Positions 50,195 through 63,353 of a stretch of 64,000 bases of DNA are shown here, in pieces. Location of the stretch: assembly GCA_026826555.1 (NCBI GenBank), contig JAKSZT010053764.1, positions 31,288,413 to 31,352,412 of the forward strand. The letters run 5' to 3'. Every line of letters begins with the position of its first letter. Within the stretch, counting starts at the first letter, position 1. Made by a program: the position numbers and the translations under genes. The notes beneath the pieces are model-generated. The model had not been told where the DNA came from. It saw only the letters and a list, made by a program, of their open reading frames with translations, and did no database searches. Origin of the DNA: Tolypeutes matacus (lineage: Eukaryota; Chordata; Mammalia; Cingulata; Chlamyphoridae).

Positions 50195-50400
50195 TCAGGG
50201 GTTCTCTCTCGGCTGCACAATCAGAATCACCTGAGAAGTGGGTCTTTTGTGTGTTTTTTTTTTTTAATCAATCCAAATGCTCAGGTTGCATTCCAGGGCA
50301 CTTAATTTGGAATCTCTGGGGGTGGCACACTGGACATCAGCATAAAAGCTCCCCAGCGGATTCCAATGTGCAGCCAAAGGGGTGAACCATTGTTTTAGAC
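50195..50400 (+). repeat. hAT-type DNA transposon fossil
   Basis: The start 'ggctgcacaatcagaatcac' and the end 'aatgtgcagccaaaggggtg' are inverted relatives. 'gcataaaagctccccagcgg' is typical of small Charlie-derived elements. The exact family is uncertain. Confidence 0.65.
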
Positions 50401-51165
50401 TTTCCATTGACTGATAAACTCTGCACTCAGGAAAGGAGGAACTCAAGGGCCTGAAACTAAAGATCCTGGAGGAACTGATGACAAAGGCATCCATTCACTC
50501 CAAAAGTAGGACCTGCAAAGCTCAAACAGAACAGGCAGAGGCCCTGAAAATCAATTTGACTCTCGAGATTCAGAAAAAAAGCTTCCGTTGTGGTTGGCTG
50601 GATGGCTGATGCTCACAGACTCAACCAGGACAAGCTTCCAAAAGCTTCTAATGAAAGAGGGAGATGCTTTCTGAAGGGAAATTCAAACCTCAGACTTCTA
50701 GAAACATTGTAGTTTAAATTGGGTATTTTGAGTGGAATGGCAGCAAAATAATCCTCTTACTATTTCTCTCTCTCTTTTTGGTTGTTTTTGTTTTTGAGAT
50801 GAGCCCTTACACTTAAATCTGGGTAAGCTGCAGGCAAATATGATGTGATGTCAGTGGAGTTAAGAGTTACTCAAGCCAGGAGGGCAGGGAAAAAGGTGGG
50901 CTCAGCTGCTGAAAGAGCTTGTAGACCACCTTTTTTCCAGAAATCACTGGCTTTTGAGAAGCCTGGCAGGCCTGTTCTTTGCCTTTGGGAAATTCTGTAT
51001 CTAAATCATCCAAGCAGATTCTGCAAAACCTTTAAGGGGATAAAAAAGATTTCCCTCACTGCAGGACAAGGCTAGAATTAGAATTTCCCAAGTTCCAGAC
51101 ATTGCAAACAGTACCAGTAAACGAGTTAAAAGCTAACTCAGACTTAAGAGCTTTGCCACTGAGCA
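50401..51165. other. unassigned intronic DNA
   Basis: Nothing recognised beyond a short CT-rich run at 50764-50778. Confidence 0.45.
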
Positions 51166-51399
51166 CATGCATTTTTTTTCACTTTATTTTTTATTGATTG
51201 ATTTTTTTAACTTTATTTTGTACATTTAATAATTGAAAACATAAGCAATTAAAAACTAAAAAGTAAACACAGATGAATAAATATATATATTTCTCAATTA
51301 AATGTAATGGATATATGTAAATTTTTTGTTGTTTTTTTTTTATTTTTTTTATTTTTTTGTGTGTGTGAATCAAACAATATATTACACAATATATTTGGT

Positions 51400-54300
51400 T
51401 CATAGTAATGCATTCATACAGTATTTGTCCTTTTGTGTCTGGCTTGCTTCACTCAACATAATGTCCTCCAGGTTCATCCATGTTGCCATATGCTTTATGA
51501 CTTCATTTCTTCTTACAGATGCATAATATTCCATCGTGTGAATAGACCACAGTTTGTTTATCCATTCATCTGTTGATGGACACCTGGGTTGTTTCCAACT
51601 TTTGGCAATGATGAATAATGTGGCTATGAACATCGGTGTGCAGATGTCTGTTGGTGTCACTGCTCTCAGTTCTTCTGGGTATATACCCAGTAGTGGTCTT
51701 GCAGGGTCACGTGGCAAGTCTATATTCAACTTCTTTAGGAACTGCCAAACAGTCCTCCATAGTGGTTGTACCATCCTGCATTCCCACCAACAGTGAAGAA
51801 GTGTTCCTATCTCTCCACATCCTCTCCAACACTTGTAGTTCTCTGTCTTTTTAATAGTGGCCATTCTGATAGGTGTGAAATGATATCTCATTGTAGTTTT
51901 GATTTGCATTTCCCTAATCATGAGTGATGTTGAGCATTTTCACCCTTCTGACAAAGTCCTGTGAGGTGCAAAAGTGTTTAATTTTGAGGAGGTCCCATTT
52001 AGCTACTTTTTCTTTTGTTGCACGTGCTTTGGGTGTGAAGTCCAAGAAACCACCACCTACTACAAGGTCTTGAAGATGTTTCCCTACATTTTCTTCTAGT
52101 AGTTTTATGGTCCTGGCTTTTATATATAGATCTTTGATCCATTTTGAGTTGATTCTTGTATAGGGGGTGAGATAGGGGTCCTCTTTCATTCTTTTGGTTA
52201 TAGATATCCAGGTCTCCCAACACCATTTGTTGAAGAGACTGATTTTTCCCATCAGCGTGGGCTTGGTAGGTTTGTCAAAAACCAGTTGACTGTATAGGTG
52301 AGGGTTTATTTCTGGATTCTCAATTCTATTCCACTGATTGATATGTCTATCTTTATGCCAGTACCATGCTGTTTTGACCACTGTAGCTTTGTAATAGGTT
52401 TCAAGATCAGGCAGTGAAATTCCTCCCACATTGCTCTTCTTTTTTAGAATACTTTTGGCTATTCGGGTGCACTTGCCCTTCCAGATGAATTCGGTAATTG
52501 CCTTCTCTAATTCTGTAAAGTAAGCTGTTGAGATTTTGATTGGTATTGCATTGAATCTATAAATCAGTTTGGGCAAGATCAACATCTTCACGATATTTAT
52601 TATTCCAATCCATGAACACGGAAGGTCTTTCCATTTGTTTAGGTCTTTTTAAATTTCTTTTAGCATTGTTTTGTAGTTTTCTGCATATAGATCCTATACT
52701 TCCTTGGTTAAATTAACTCCTAGGTATTTGAGTCATTTTGTTGCTATTGAAAATGGAATTTTCTTCCTGATTTCCTCCTCAGATTGTTCAGTACTAGTGT
52801 ACAAAAACATTACTGATTTTTGGGTGTTGATCTTATATCCTGCCACTTTGCTGAACTCATTTATTAGTTCAAGTAGCTTTGTTGTGGATACTTCAGGATT
52901 TTCTAAATACAGGATCATGTCATCCTCAAACAGTGAGAGTTTTACTTCCTCTTTTCCTATCTGGACGCCTTTAATTTTTTTGTCTTGTCTAATTGCCCTA
53001 GCTAGAACTTCTAGTACAATGTTAAATAACAATGGTGACAGTGGGCATCCTTGTCTTGTTCCTGATCTTAGGGGGAAAGCTTTCAACCTTTCCCCATTGA
53101 GTATGATGTTGGCTGTGGGTTTTTCATATATGCTTTTTATCATATTGAGGAATTTTCCTTTTATTCCTATCTTTTGAAGTATTTTTTATCAAAAAAGGAT
53201 GTTGGATTTTGTCGAATGCCTTTTCTGCATCTATTGAGATGATCATGTGGTTTTTTTCCTTCAATTTGTTAATATGGTGTATTACATTGATTGATTTTCT
53301 TATGTTGAACCAGCCTTGCATACCAGGAATAAATCCCACTTGGTCGTGATGTATAAGTCTTTTGATATGCTGTTGGATTCGATTTGCAAGTATTTTGTTG
53401 AGAATTTTTGCATCTATGTTCATGAGAGAGATTGGTCTGTAATTTTCTTTTCTCGTGGAATCTTTATCTGGCTTTGGTATTAGGGTGATGTTGGCTTCAT
53501 AAAATGTGTTGGGTAATTTTCCCTCCTCTTCAATTTTTTGGAAGAGTTTAAACAGGATTGGTGTTAATTCTTTTAGAAATGCTTGGTAGAACTTACCTGT
53601 GAAGCCATCTGGTCCTGGACTTTTCTTTGCTGGGAGATTTTTGATGACGGATTCAATCTCCTTAATTGTGATTGGTTTGTTAAGTTCTTGTATTTCTTGT
53701 TGTGTCAGTGTAGGTTGGTTATGAGTTTCTAGAAATTTGTCCATTTCATCCAGGTTGTCTAGTTTGTTGGCATATAGTTTCTCATAATATCCTCTTATGA
53801 TTCTTTTTATTTCTGTGAGGTCATTTGTAATTTCCCTCCTTTCATTTCTGATTGTATTTATTTGCATCTTCTCTCTTTTTTTCTTTGTTAGTCTAGCGAG
53901 GGGTTTGTCAATCTTATTGATCTTCTCAAAGAACCAGCTTTTGGTTTTGTTGATTTTTCTCTATTGCTTTTTTGTTCTCATTTTCATTTATTTCTGCTCT
54001 AATCTTTATTATTTCTTTCCTTCTTTTTGCTTTGGGATTGGTTTGCTGTTCTTTCTCCAGTTTCTCAAGTTGTTCAGTTAAATCTTTGAGTTTAGCTCTT
54101 TCTTGTTTCTTAATATAGGCAATTAGGGCTATACATTTACCTCTCAAGACTGCCTTTGCTGTATCCCATAAGTTTTGATTTTCATTTGTCTCAATATATT
54201 TACTGGTTTCACTTGCAATTTTTTCTTTGACCCACTGAATATTTAGGAGTGTGTTGTTCAGTCTCCACACATTTGCAAGTTTCCTTTTTTCCTGTCTGTT

Positions 54301-55013
54301 ATTGATTTCTAGTTTCATTCCATTATGATCTGAGAAGGTGCTTTGTATAATTTCAATCTTTTTATATTTATTGAGAGCTGTATTGTGACCTAACATGTGG
54401 TCTATCCTGGAGAAAGATCCATGGGCACTTCAGAAGAATGTATAATCCGCTGAGTTTGGACGCAGTGTTCTGTATATGTCTGTTAGGTCTAACTTGTTTA
54501 TCATATTGTTCAAGTTCTCTGTTTCCTTGTTGATCTTCTGTCTAGTTATTCTACCTAATGATGTGAGAGGGGTGTTGAAGTCCCCGACGATTATTGTAGA
54601 GATGTCTATTTCTCCCTTCAGTTTTGCCAGAGTTTGTCTCATATATTTTGGGGCACCCTGGTTAGGTGCGTAGATATTTATGACTGTTATATCTTCCTGG
54701 AGGATCGTCCCTTTTATTAATATATAATGGCCTTGCGCATCTCTTATCACTTTTTTGCATTTGAAGTCTGTTTTGTCTGATATTAGTATAGCTACCCCTG
54801 CTCTTTTTAGTTTACTATTCGCGTGGAGTATCTTTTTCCAACCTTTTACTTTCAGCCGGCTTGTATCCTTGTGTCTGAGGTGAGTTTCTTGTAAGCAGCA
54901 TATGGATGGCTCGTGTTTTTTATCCATTCTGTCAGCCTGTGTCTTTTGATTGGGGAATTTAATCCATTCACATTCAATGATATTACTGAAAATGCACTAT
55001 TTATTTCCTCCAT
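51400..55013 (-). pseudogene. L1 ORF2 (endonuclease / reverse transcriptase), inactivated
   Basis: It starts MEEINSAFSVISLNVNGLN and reads well through endonuclease (GDFNTPLTSLGRITRQK), RT ([33 protein letters not shown]) and the Cys-rich end ([25 protein letters not shown]), but it is broken. Breaks are a frameshift near 54920 (short A-run), TGA at 54430-54432, frameshifts near 53940 and 53185, a stop at 52733-52735, another stop in the KEI*KDL region near 52650, and a ~200-bp deletion at 51937. The RT active-site FADD reads FEDD (Glu codon 52925-52927). Confidence 0.93.
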
Positions 55014-55094
55014 TTTATTCTTTGGTTTTCATATATCATCTTATTTTTGTCTTTCTTTTTACTCTTTTGGTTATCCTTTCTACTTTTCTTTCTT

Positions 55095-56081
55095 CTATAC
55101 TCTCCTCCAAGCCTCTCTCTCCTGTCTTTTTCTTTCAGGTTCTAAGGCTTCCTTTAATATTTCCTGCAAAGGTGGATTCTTTTTTGCAAACTCTCTTAGT
55201 TTCTGTTTGTTTGTGAATACTTTATATTCACCTTCATATTTGAAGGACAGTTTTGCTGGATAAAGAATTCTCGGCTGGCAGTTTTTCTCTTTCAGTTTCC
55301 TAATTGTAACATACCACTGTCTTCTTGCCTCCATGGTTTCTGAAGAGAAATCTGCACAAAGTCTTACTGGACGTCCTTTGTACATGATCGTTTGCTTCTC
55401 TCTTGCTGCTCTGAGAATTTTCTCTTTATCTTTTACATTTGACATTCTGAATAATATGTGTCTTGGCGTAGGTCTATTTGGATTTATTCTTATTGGGGTA
55501 CGGTGTGCTTCTTGGACATGAAAGTTCATTTCTTTCGTGAGAGTTGGGAAATTTTCAGCTATTATTTCCTCAAATACTCTTTCTGCCCCTTTTCCTTTCT
55601 CTTCTCCTTCTGGAACTCCAATGACACGTATGTTCTTGCGTTTTGTGTTGTCATTCAACTCTCTGAGCCCCTGCTCAATTTTTTCCATTGTTTTCTCTCT
55701 CTGTTCTTTTCTCTGTTCAATTTCAGCTGCTCTGTCTTCAGTATCACTTATTCTTTCTTCTATCATTTCGAGTCTGCTGTTGTATGCTTCAAATGTATTC
55801 TTTACTTCACCTATTGTGTCTTTCATTCCCATGAACTCCGTTACTTTTCTGTTCATGATTTCAAATTCTTTACATTCGCGCAATGACTTCTTGATGTCAT
55901 TGATCTCTTTAACTATATTCTCTTTCATCTCATTAATTTGATTTTGGAAATGTGTGCTCATCTCACTTATTAGTTCTCTCAAATTCTGCATCTCTTCTGG
56001 GACTTTGCTGTATTCCTTTTCTTGGGCCATGTCTTCTATTTTCTTAGTATGGCCCGTAATTTTTTGCTGGTGCTTAGGCAT
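55095..56081 (-). CDS. L1 ORF1 protein, intact
   Basis: An uninterrupted 328-residue ORF1p, the RNA-binding chaperone that coats L1 RNA. It has a charged N-terminus, a long heptad-rich coiled coil at about residues 35-145 (trimerisation), an RRM-like domain at about 148-240 (KNIRVIGVPEGEE, then the HILFRMSNVKDKEKILRAAR region) and a basic C-terminal domain at about 240-305 (GRPVRLCADFSSETMEARRQW, QPRILYPAKLSFKYEGEYKVF). Length is close to the ~338 residues usual for L1. Both the start (MPKHQQK) and the stop are present. Downstream ORF2 starts 82 bases past the stop codon. Because ORF2 is dead, this copy could at most supply ORF1p in trans. Whether it is expressed cannot be seen. Confidence 0.92.
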   Translation of the reverse strand: MPKHQQKITGHTKKIEDMAQEKEYSKVPEEMQNLRELISEMSTHFQNQINEMKENIVKEINDIKKSLRECKEFEIMNRKVTEFMGMKDTIGEVKNTFEAYNSRLEMIEERISDTEDRAAEIEQRKEQREKTMEKIEQGLRELNDNTKRKNIRVIGVPEGEEKGKGAERVFEEIIAENFPTLTKEMNFHVQEAHRTPIRINPNRPTPRHILFRMSNVKDKEKILRAAREKQTIMYKGRPVRLCADFSSETMEARRQWYVTIRKLKEKNCQPRILYPAKLSFKYEGEYKVFTNKQKLREFAKKNPPLQEILKEALEPERKRQEREAWRRV

Positions 56082-57213
56082 CTGGTTAGTTTGTATTTTA
56101 CTTAGATGCTCTATCTCTTTCTCTTTTATGGGGTTTTAGTGGCAGGAGGCTGTGAGTTACCACCGCTCTTTGATTTTTGGCTCAACCTTGATTGTTAGGA
56201 TTGTTCTGCTGGTTGCTCAAAACTGGGAACTGGACCCAGTAATTGGTTGTAGAGTCGTTTCCTAGGGCCTTGGGCAGGGAGGCTATAGAGGCCAGGAAAA
56301 GACTCTCTTACTTATTAATTTTTTTATGTGTACTTCCTTGGTCTGCCAGGAGATGATGCTTGTTGGCTGCTCTCAATTCAATGCCTGGTCGGAGCGTATT
56401 TGTTGTGACATAGACCAGATCAATGTGATAGAGCTTCCTGTCTGGGGACTAGGAGCCCTGTGATTCAAACTTTCTGAGACAGTTCTCCAGACTTCTCTCG
56501 TAGCGCCCCCCCTTTTCCCAGCTAGGAAATATTTCCACTCCCTTCTGAATCCTCAACAATCAGTCCCTGTTAGTAGAGGAGGAGATTGGGAGGTTTGTAT
56601 ATCTTTAGCCCCTTGCAGGCTCCAAGGCAAACAATGGCGCAGCCCCACCCAGCCTGGAAGGGCTCTCTGGACAGGGCAGACCAAACCTGGGAGTCCAAAG
56701 CAGGGTCAGCCCCAGGCTCTCTCTCCCCTCTCCCGTGGTGTCCTGAACAATTAGTCCAGGCTAGAAGTGAGGGAGGTTGCGAGGGTCGGATTTCTCCAGT
56801 CCTTTCTAGGCTCCCAGGGCAAACCGCTGTGTGGAAGGGTCCGTGGGGCTCCGCAGCCCAAGTTTCAGGTCAGAACCTGAGTCAGCCTAAGGCTGTGTCC
56901 CTCTATCTCCCCTTTCCGGGAGTGGCAGATCCCTGAAGCCCCCTTTGTCTGTGGTCGCAGGCCCAGGGGCCCGAGAATTCTGAAGAGTGTGGGGGAGGGT
57001 GCCGGCAGTAGCAGAAGCTGCTACTTGCAACTCACAGTTCTGTAGTCGCGATTTCCCTCTTCTGTCCCTCTCTCCTCTGGGTGGTGTGCAGCCTTCACCT
57101 GCTGACCTAAACCCTAGAAGAGCTTTTTCGGGGCTGTTTCAGCTTGTCCTCTAGCTATTTTTCTGGAGAAGAGATTCCCGTGTCTTACTAGTCCGCCATC
57201 TTCCCGGAAGTCC
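56082..57213 (-). promoter_or_regulatory. L1 5' UTR / internal promoter region
   Basis: It is relatively GC-rich for the window. Its outer end, read on the minus strand, carries acttccggg (ETS-type site, 57204-57211) next to aagatggcgg (YY1-type site, 57193-57202). In human L1 a YY1 site at this position sets the start of transcription; function here is inferred. Confidence 0.65.
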
Positions 57214-57336
57214 TGCCTTTTAAATATTTATTTGAAAAGTCATAATTTCTAATGTGCACTCATAACACTCCTGTGAGACATTCATAAAAATTAAGGCTTA
57301 TCAATGGAGTGAGCAAATACGTATGAATCATTTCAG

Positions 57337-57502
57337 AAAGAAAGAAAAGAAAGAAGGAAATGGAGGAAAGGGAGGAAAGGGAGGAAGGGAATAAGGAAGG
57401 AAGGAGGGAGGAAGGGAGGGAGGGAGGGAGGGAGGGAGGGAGGAAGGAAGGAAGGAAGGAAGGAAGGAAGGAAGGAAGGGAGGGAGGGAGGGAGGGAGGG
57501 AA
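57337..57502 (+). repeat. (GGAA)/(GGGA)n tetranucleotide tract
   Basis: About 165 bases of almost pure purine on the plus strand: GAAA-type units, then GGGA runs, an uninterrupted GGAA block (about 57443-57478) and GGGA again. Confidence 0.96.
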
Positions 57503-57529
57503 GCAGGCAAAGTTAAAGAAATAATCTCA

Positions 57530-58160
57530 GGGCCATATCTTAATTGAAAAAACATGTTGGTTAAAACTCAAATGCTGAAGTAAATTTCTGATAAATTTCC
57601 TTTAATTAGCCACCTTTTAACTAATAGGCAAAGATTTTCAACCACCTACTTGAACAATACTCTCACTAAAATTTAAAATAAAACCCTCTAAAGTCACTGT
57701 TAATTCCCTTCTACCTACTTTTAAGAAAGTATTTCCAGCTCTGAAAGAAACAGATCACGGAAATAAATTCTGAGTAATAAGAAATGAGAGAAGGATTGCA
57801 CCACTATGAAAATAAAAGCTGTTTAAGTTTTTTTCTTGTTCCTGTCTTAACCAATCAAGACTTGGTAAAGAGGATAGCATATCATGCTTCTTATACTACT
57901 TGCTTAATGCTACTGGAACACTAATCATTTTTAGCATACTCAGGATACAGACCCAGGCACAGCACCTTGTCACATTTTTGTGTTCCAAATCAGAACTAGG
58001 CCACAGAGAAAAGTATGTGGGAAACAATAGAGAAGGAATAGATGAAAATGACCTGAACAAGTAATAGAGGCAACAATGGGACCATTTTGTGGTTTTGAAC
58101 TTGTTCTAGTAATAACCTTATATCTCCAGTGGCTTTTATTTTGTAAGCACTTCCTTTTGC
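57530..58160. other. unassigned intronic DNA
   Basis: No repeat or exon recognised. Confidence 0.45.
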
Positions 58161-58164
58161 TCAC

Positions 58165-58560
58165 ACTGGCTTATGAAGTAGACAAAGCATGTGTTATCTG
58201 AATTAATGGATGGGGAAATGGAAGACCAGAGAAGTTACTCAGCTTCCCCTAGGACCATGGTTGGCAAACTATAGTCCTTGGGTCAAATTTGCTCATGGCC
58301 TGTTTTTGCACAGGCCATGTAAACAGTTTTTACATTTTGTAAACAAAGTTTACAAACCATACCATGCTTTTTGGCTTGCGTATTGTCTATGGCTGCTTTT
58401 TGTGCTACAGCGGCAGAATGTTTACTTTCTGGACCTTTATAGAAAAAGTTTGCCAACTCCTGCCCCAAGCCTACAGGGGAGTTATGAGCAGAGCCCAGAT
58501 TTTTGGGAACCAGGCCATTGTTCTTTCCACTCAATCTTCTGCCTCTGTATAAGCCGTTTC
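58165..58560 (+). repeat. MIR SINE split by a DNA transposon
   Basis: The left part ('atggatggggaaatggaaga', 'ccagagaagttactcagctt') and right part ('agttatgagcagagcccaga', 'accaggccattgttctttcc', 'cttctgcctctg') are successive segments of one MIR. Confidence 0.65.
58257..58467 (+). repeat. hAT-type DNA transposon fossil
   Basis: The ends are inverted (ggttggcaaact / agtttgccaact). The inside includes 'tattgtctatggctgctttt' and 'gtttactttctggaccttta', a common small mammalian element, name not certain. Confidence 0.7.
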
Positions 58561-60711
<2,151 letters not shown>

Positions 60712-60911
60712 TCAAAGGGAACACTCTGAGAAAGAAACGTTCTTCTGCCAGTGTTGGCTCCAAAGCACGATGAATACCTTGACGGTGTAGACTTGAAAAG
60801 TGTCTGTCAAACACTTCTGCAGTTTCAGGCTGCAGAGTAGTGTCAGCCAAAAACCCAGGCTAGAGGGGTCCTTTCCCTGGACTCTGCACTTTAGAAGGGC
60901 TGGAATATATC

Positions 60912-60938
60912 TCACACACACACACACACATACACACA
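60912..60938 (+). repeat. (CA)n microsatellite
   Basis: About thirteen CA units with one TA interruption. Confidence 0.92.
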
Positions 60939-60939
60939 C

Positions 60940-61725
60940 GATGTGCTGACAAACACATGAGCTTCTCTGCCACTTGAAGTAATCCTAAACATCAGCTCTT
61001 GTGATTTACACTGTCTAGGCCCCAGGGAAATGCTTCCCCACCTCTCTTGCCCTAATGCCTTAAAACAGGCAACTGTGTCTGAAAGCCCTCAATATCTGAG
61101 GGTTTTGCCACTGCTTAGTATCAGCGTGCAGGGAAGATTTGAGCAGCAAAAACACTTTGATAAAAGAAAAGACTAATGAATTTGGCATTTCCTTCCTTTC
61201 AGATACATGAACGCAATTGATCCTTGCACAGTGAAGCGACTTTTCCCGGTTGTGCTGAGTGTCTATTTTTTCGCTTCCCTTCACATTCCAATTTGCAGTT
61301 CAGCAGGTTCTCAAAAAACTCACACTTGCATGTGGCAGCTGAGGAATTTCATTTTACAATCTTAAACTATTCATATCACTCTTAAAATTGAATGTATGTT
61401 GGTCCAGGATTAACATGTGTGAAATATGATACCAACAGTTTACATTAATGTTAGATCTAGATGTTGCCTTAAAAGATGGTAAAAATTGCAATATATGTGA
61501 CAGAGATATTTATATGATAGGATTAAAACATCTTCTAAAATTATCTGTGATAAAGAATTATGTTTATCACGTTTGGATCATGATATATTATATCCATGGC
61601 TTATTTCCAAGTCTAAGTACTACTTTAAGATTTTTTTATTGACAGTTTAGGTTTATTTGCTCTCAGCAGAGCAAAGTTTCTTTGGATTGAAATTAATGAA
61701 AAATTATCTCAGTACAAAAATGACT
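60940..61725. other. unassigned intronic DNA (GNA14 intron 1)
   Basis: No recognised element. Confidence 0.45.
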
Positions 61726-61729
61726 GAAG

Positions 61730-61798
61730 AAAAGTTGTACATTTTAAATGGGTAAACTATATAGTATATAAATTATACCTCAATAACGCTTTAAAAAA
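61730..61798 (+). repeat. L1M 3'-terminal fragment
   Basis: 'gttgtacattttaaatgggt', 'aaattatacctcaataacgc' and the short A-run are the last bases of an old L1. Confidence 0.55.
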
Positions 61799-62335
61799 GA
61801 AAATTTGTCTATCAGCTTTTATGTCAAAAGAGCACAAAATATGTGAAAATCTTTATTAGAACATAATTAATGATTTTCCTATAATAGAAAGCCAAAAATT
61901 ATGGGATATGAAATGATTTATTCATTATATTCTTACTGTTTCACTTATTCACATTTCTTTAGCTCACCAACTAAACACCAAACTGTGCAAAACTTATGTC
62001 CAATCATCTTTGCTACTTTGCCAACTTTTAGGCCTATAAAAACGATAGTTGTACATATAATGTAGTTACAGAGACATGTTTGTCAGGGTAGGAGGATAGA
62101 ACATATGTATAATAGCTTATTAGCTAGATTACACCTGTAACTATTTAGACTTATGGGACCTTGGCCTCCATTTGTACTCTTACTCAGGTCCTGCAAATAT
62201 CCAGGTAAAACCTGTTGCAGGGGTCCTGGGGAACACTTATGGGACTGGCTCAACTTTAGCATGTCAATAATTGAGATAAAAACTGTTAATATCTGATAAA
62301 TGGCAATTTAAGAGTCTTCCTTGTAAGAAAAAATG
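61799..62335. other. unassigned AT-rich intronic DNA
   Basis: No recognised element. Confidence 0.45.
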
Positions 62336-62469
62336 AGCCTTCAGATTGTGCTTTCAAAAAGCAAACCTGCTTTTTGGTCCATCTCTCCATCCTCAACACA
62401 AAGCCCTCAATGGGTTTCTCACACTGCTCAAGAAGAAAAACAAAACTCAATGTGGCTGAACAGGCAGAA

Positions 62470-63180
62470 GCCCCTCCCACCTTCTGCCTCTTCTCACAAT
62501 GCACTTTCCTCCATCCTCTACGTTCTAGCTGTACCAGCCTCCTTTCAGGCTCTCTTTTTAGGGGCCTTTAAACTTGCTGTCCTACTCCTGGAAAGGTCTT
62601 CCCTTCTCCTGTTCACTTTGCTCTTGGCTCAATACTCATTTCCAAGGGAAGCCTTGCCTGGCCTCCCTGATGAGGTAAAAATCCCCCTTATTATAGGTTC
62701 TCATAGCAACCACAAATTTTTCTTTTTCTTTTCTTTTTTTCTTGTTTTAATTTATCGCCGCCCCCCCCCCCCCAACTCCTTGCTGCTTGTACTCGCTGTG
62801 TCCACTTGCTGTGCATTTTTGTGTATCTACTTGTCTCCCCTTTGTTGGGTCATCTTGCTGTGCCAGCTCACCACACCGCTTGAGCCGTCAGCTCACCACA
62901 CCGCGCAGGCTGGCTTGCCTTCACCAGGAGGTCCCAGGAATTGAACCCGGGGCCTCCCATATGGTAAACAGGAGCCCAACCAGTTGAGCCACATCCGCTT
63001 CCCCCACGAAATTTTCTTTGTAGCACTTGTTCCAGCTGCACTACTGCCCATTAATGTGATTTACCATTTAACATGTACCACCCCAACCAGCTTATAATTT
63101 CCACATTTGTTTTAACTCACATCGCCTCTCCTTGTGCTGGGTACAATGACTGACACTTGGAATATGCATAAGTATTTGGA
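62470..63180 (+). repeat. L2 LINE, interrupted by a DAS SINE
   Basis: 'ccaagggaagccttgcctgg', 'cctccctgatgaggt', 'ggttctcatagcaac', then after the SINE 'tttgtagcacttgttccagc' and 'cttgtgctgggtacaatgac' follow L2 order. Confidence 0.6.
62726..63004 (-). repeat. DAS-type SINE, long variant
   Basis: An antisense head (gggaagcggatgtggctcaa at the right end), B box near 62945 and an extended body with a C-run at 62760-62773. TSD cacaaatttttcttt (62711-62725) / cacgaaattttcttt (63005-63019) with two differences. Confidence 0.9.
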
Positions 63181-63353
63181 AAATACATAAATCAAAATAA
63201 TGATAAAGAATTCACTATCCTCACTATTCCTGCCATGGATATGCCATCTCTCAACTACCCAGTGTGCTATGTGAGTAGAACTGACTTCAATCATGACATA
63301 AACAGCCATACACACACACAGGCAGCAGCTTATCCTGATTCTCTGTGACCCTT

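Larger units (their letters stand above)
51172..57213 (-). mobile_element. full-length L1 (younger lineage)
   Basis: About 6.04 kb on the minus strand: 5' UTR (57213-56082), intact ORF1 (56081-55095), ORF2 (55013-51400, inactivated) and an AT-rich 3' UTR to about 51172. Low divergence from the intact reading suggests a recent insertion. Candidate short TSD tgcatttt/tgcctttt at the ends is weak. The 3' UTR matches the truncated copy at 19452 and not the L1 at 22483. Confidence 0.93.

Noticed and set aside
52704..53177. 157-codon plus-strand frame with hydrophobic segments
   Set aside because: It is the antisense shadow of the L1 reverse-transcriptase region; similar plus-strand frames between 53797 and 56139 have the same cause.
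57328..57555. 75-codon Leu/Pro/Ser-repeat frame
   Set aside because: It is the complement of the GGAA/GGGA simple repeat.
62333..62944. 203-codon open frame on the plus strand
   Set aside because: It reads through L2 and then the antisense DAS SINE. Its Pro/Leu-rich end comes from the SINE.
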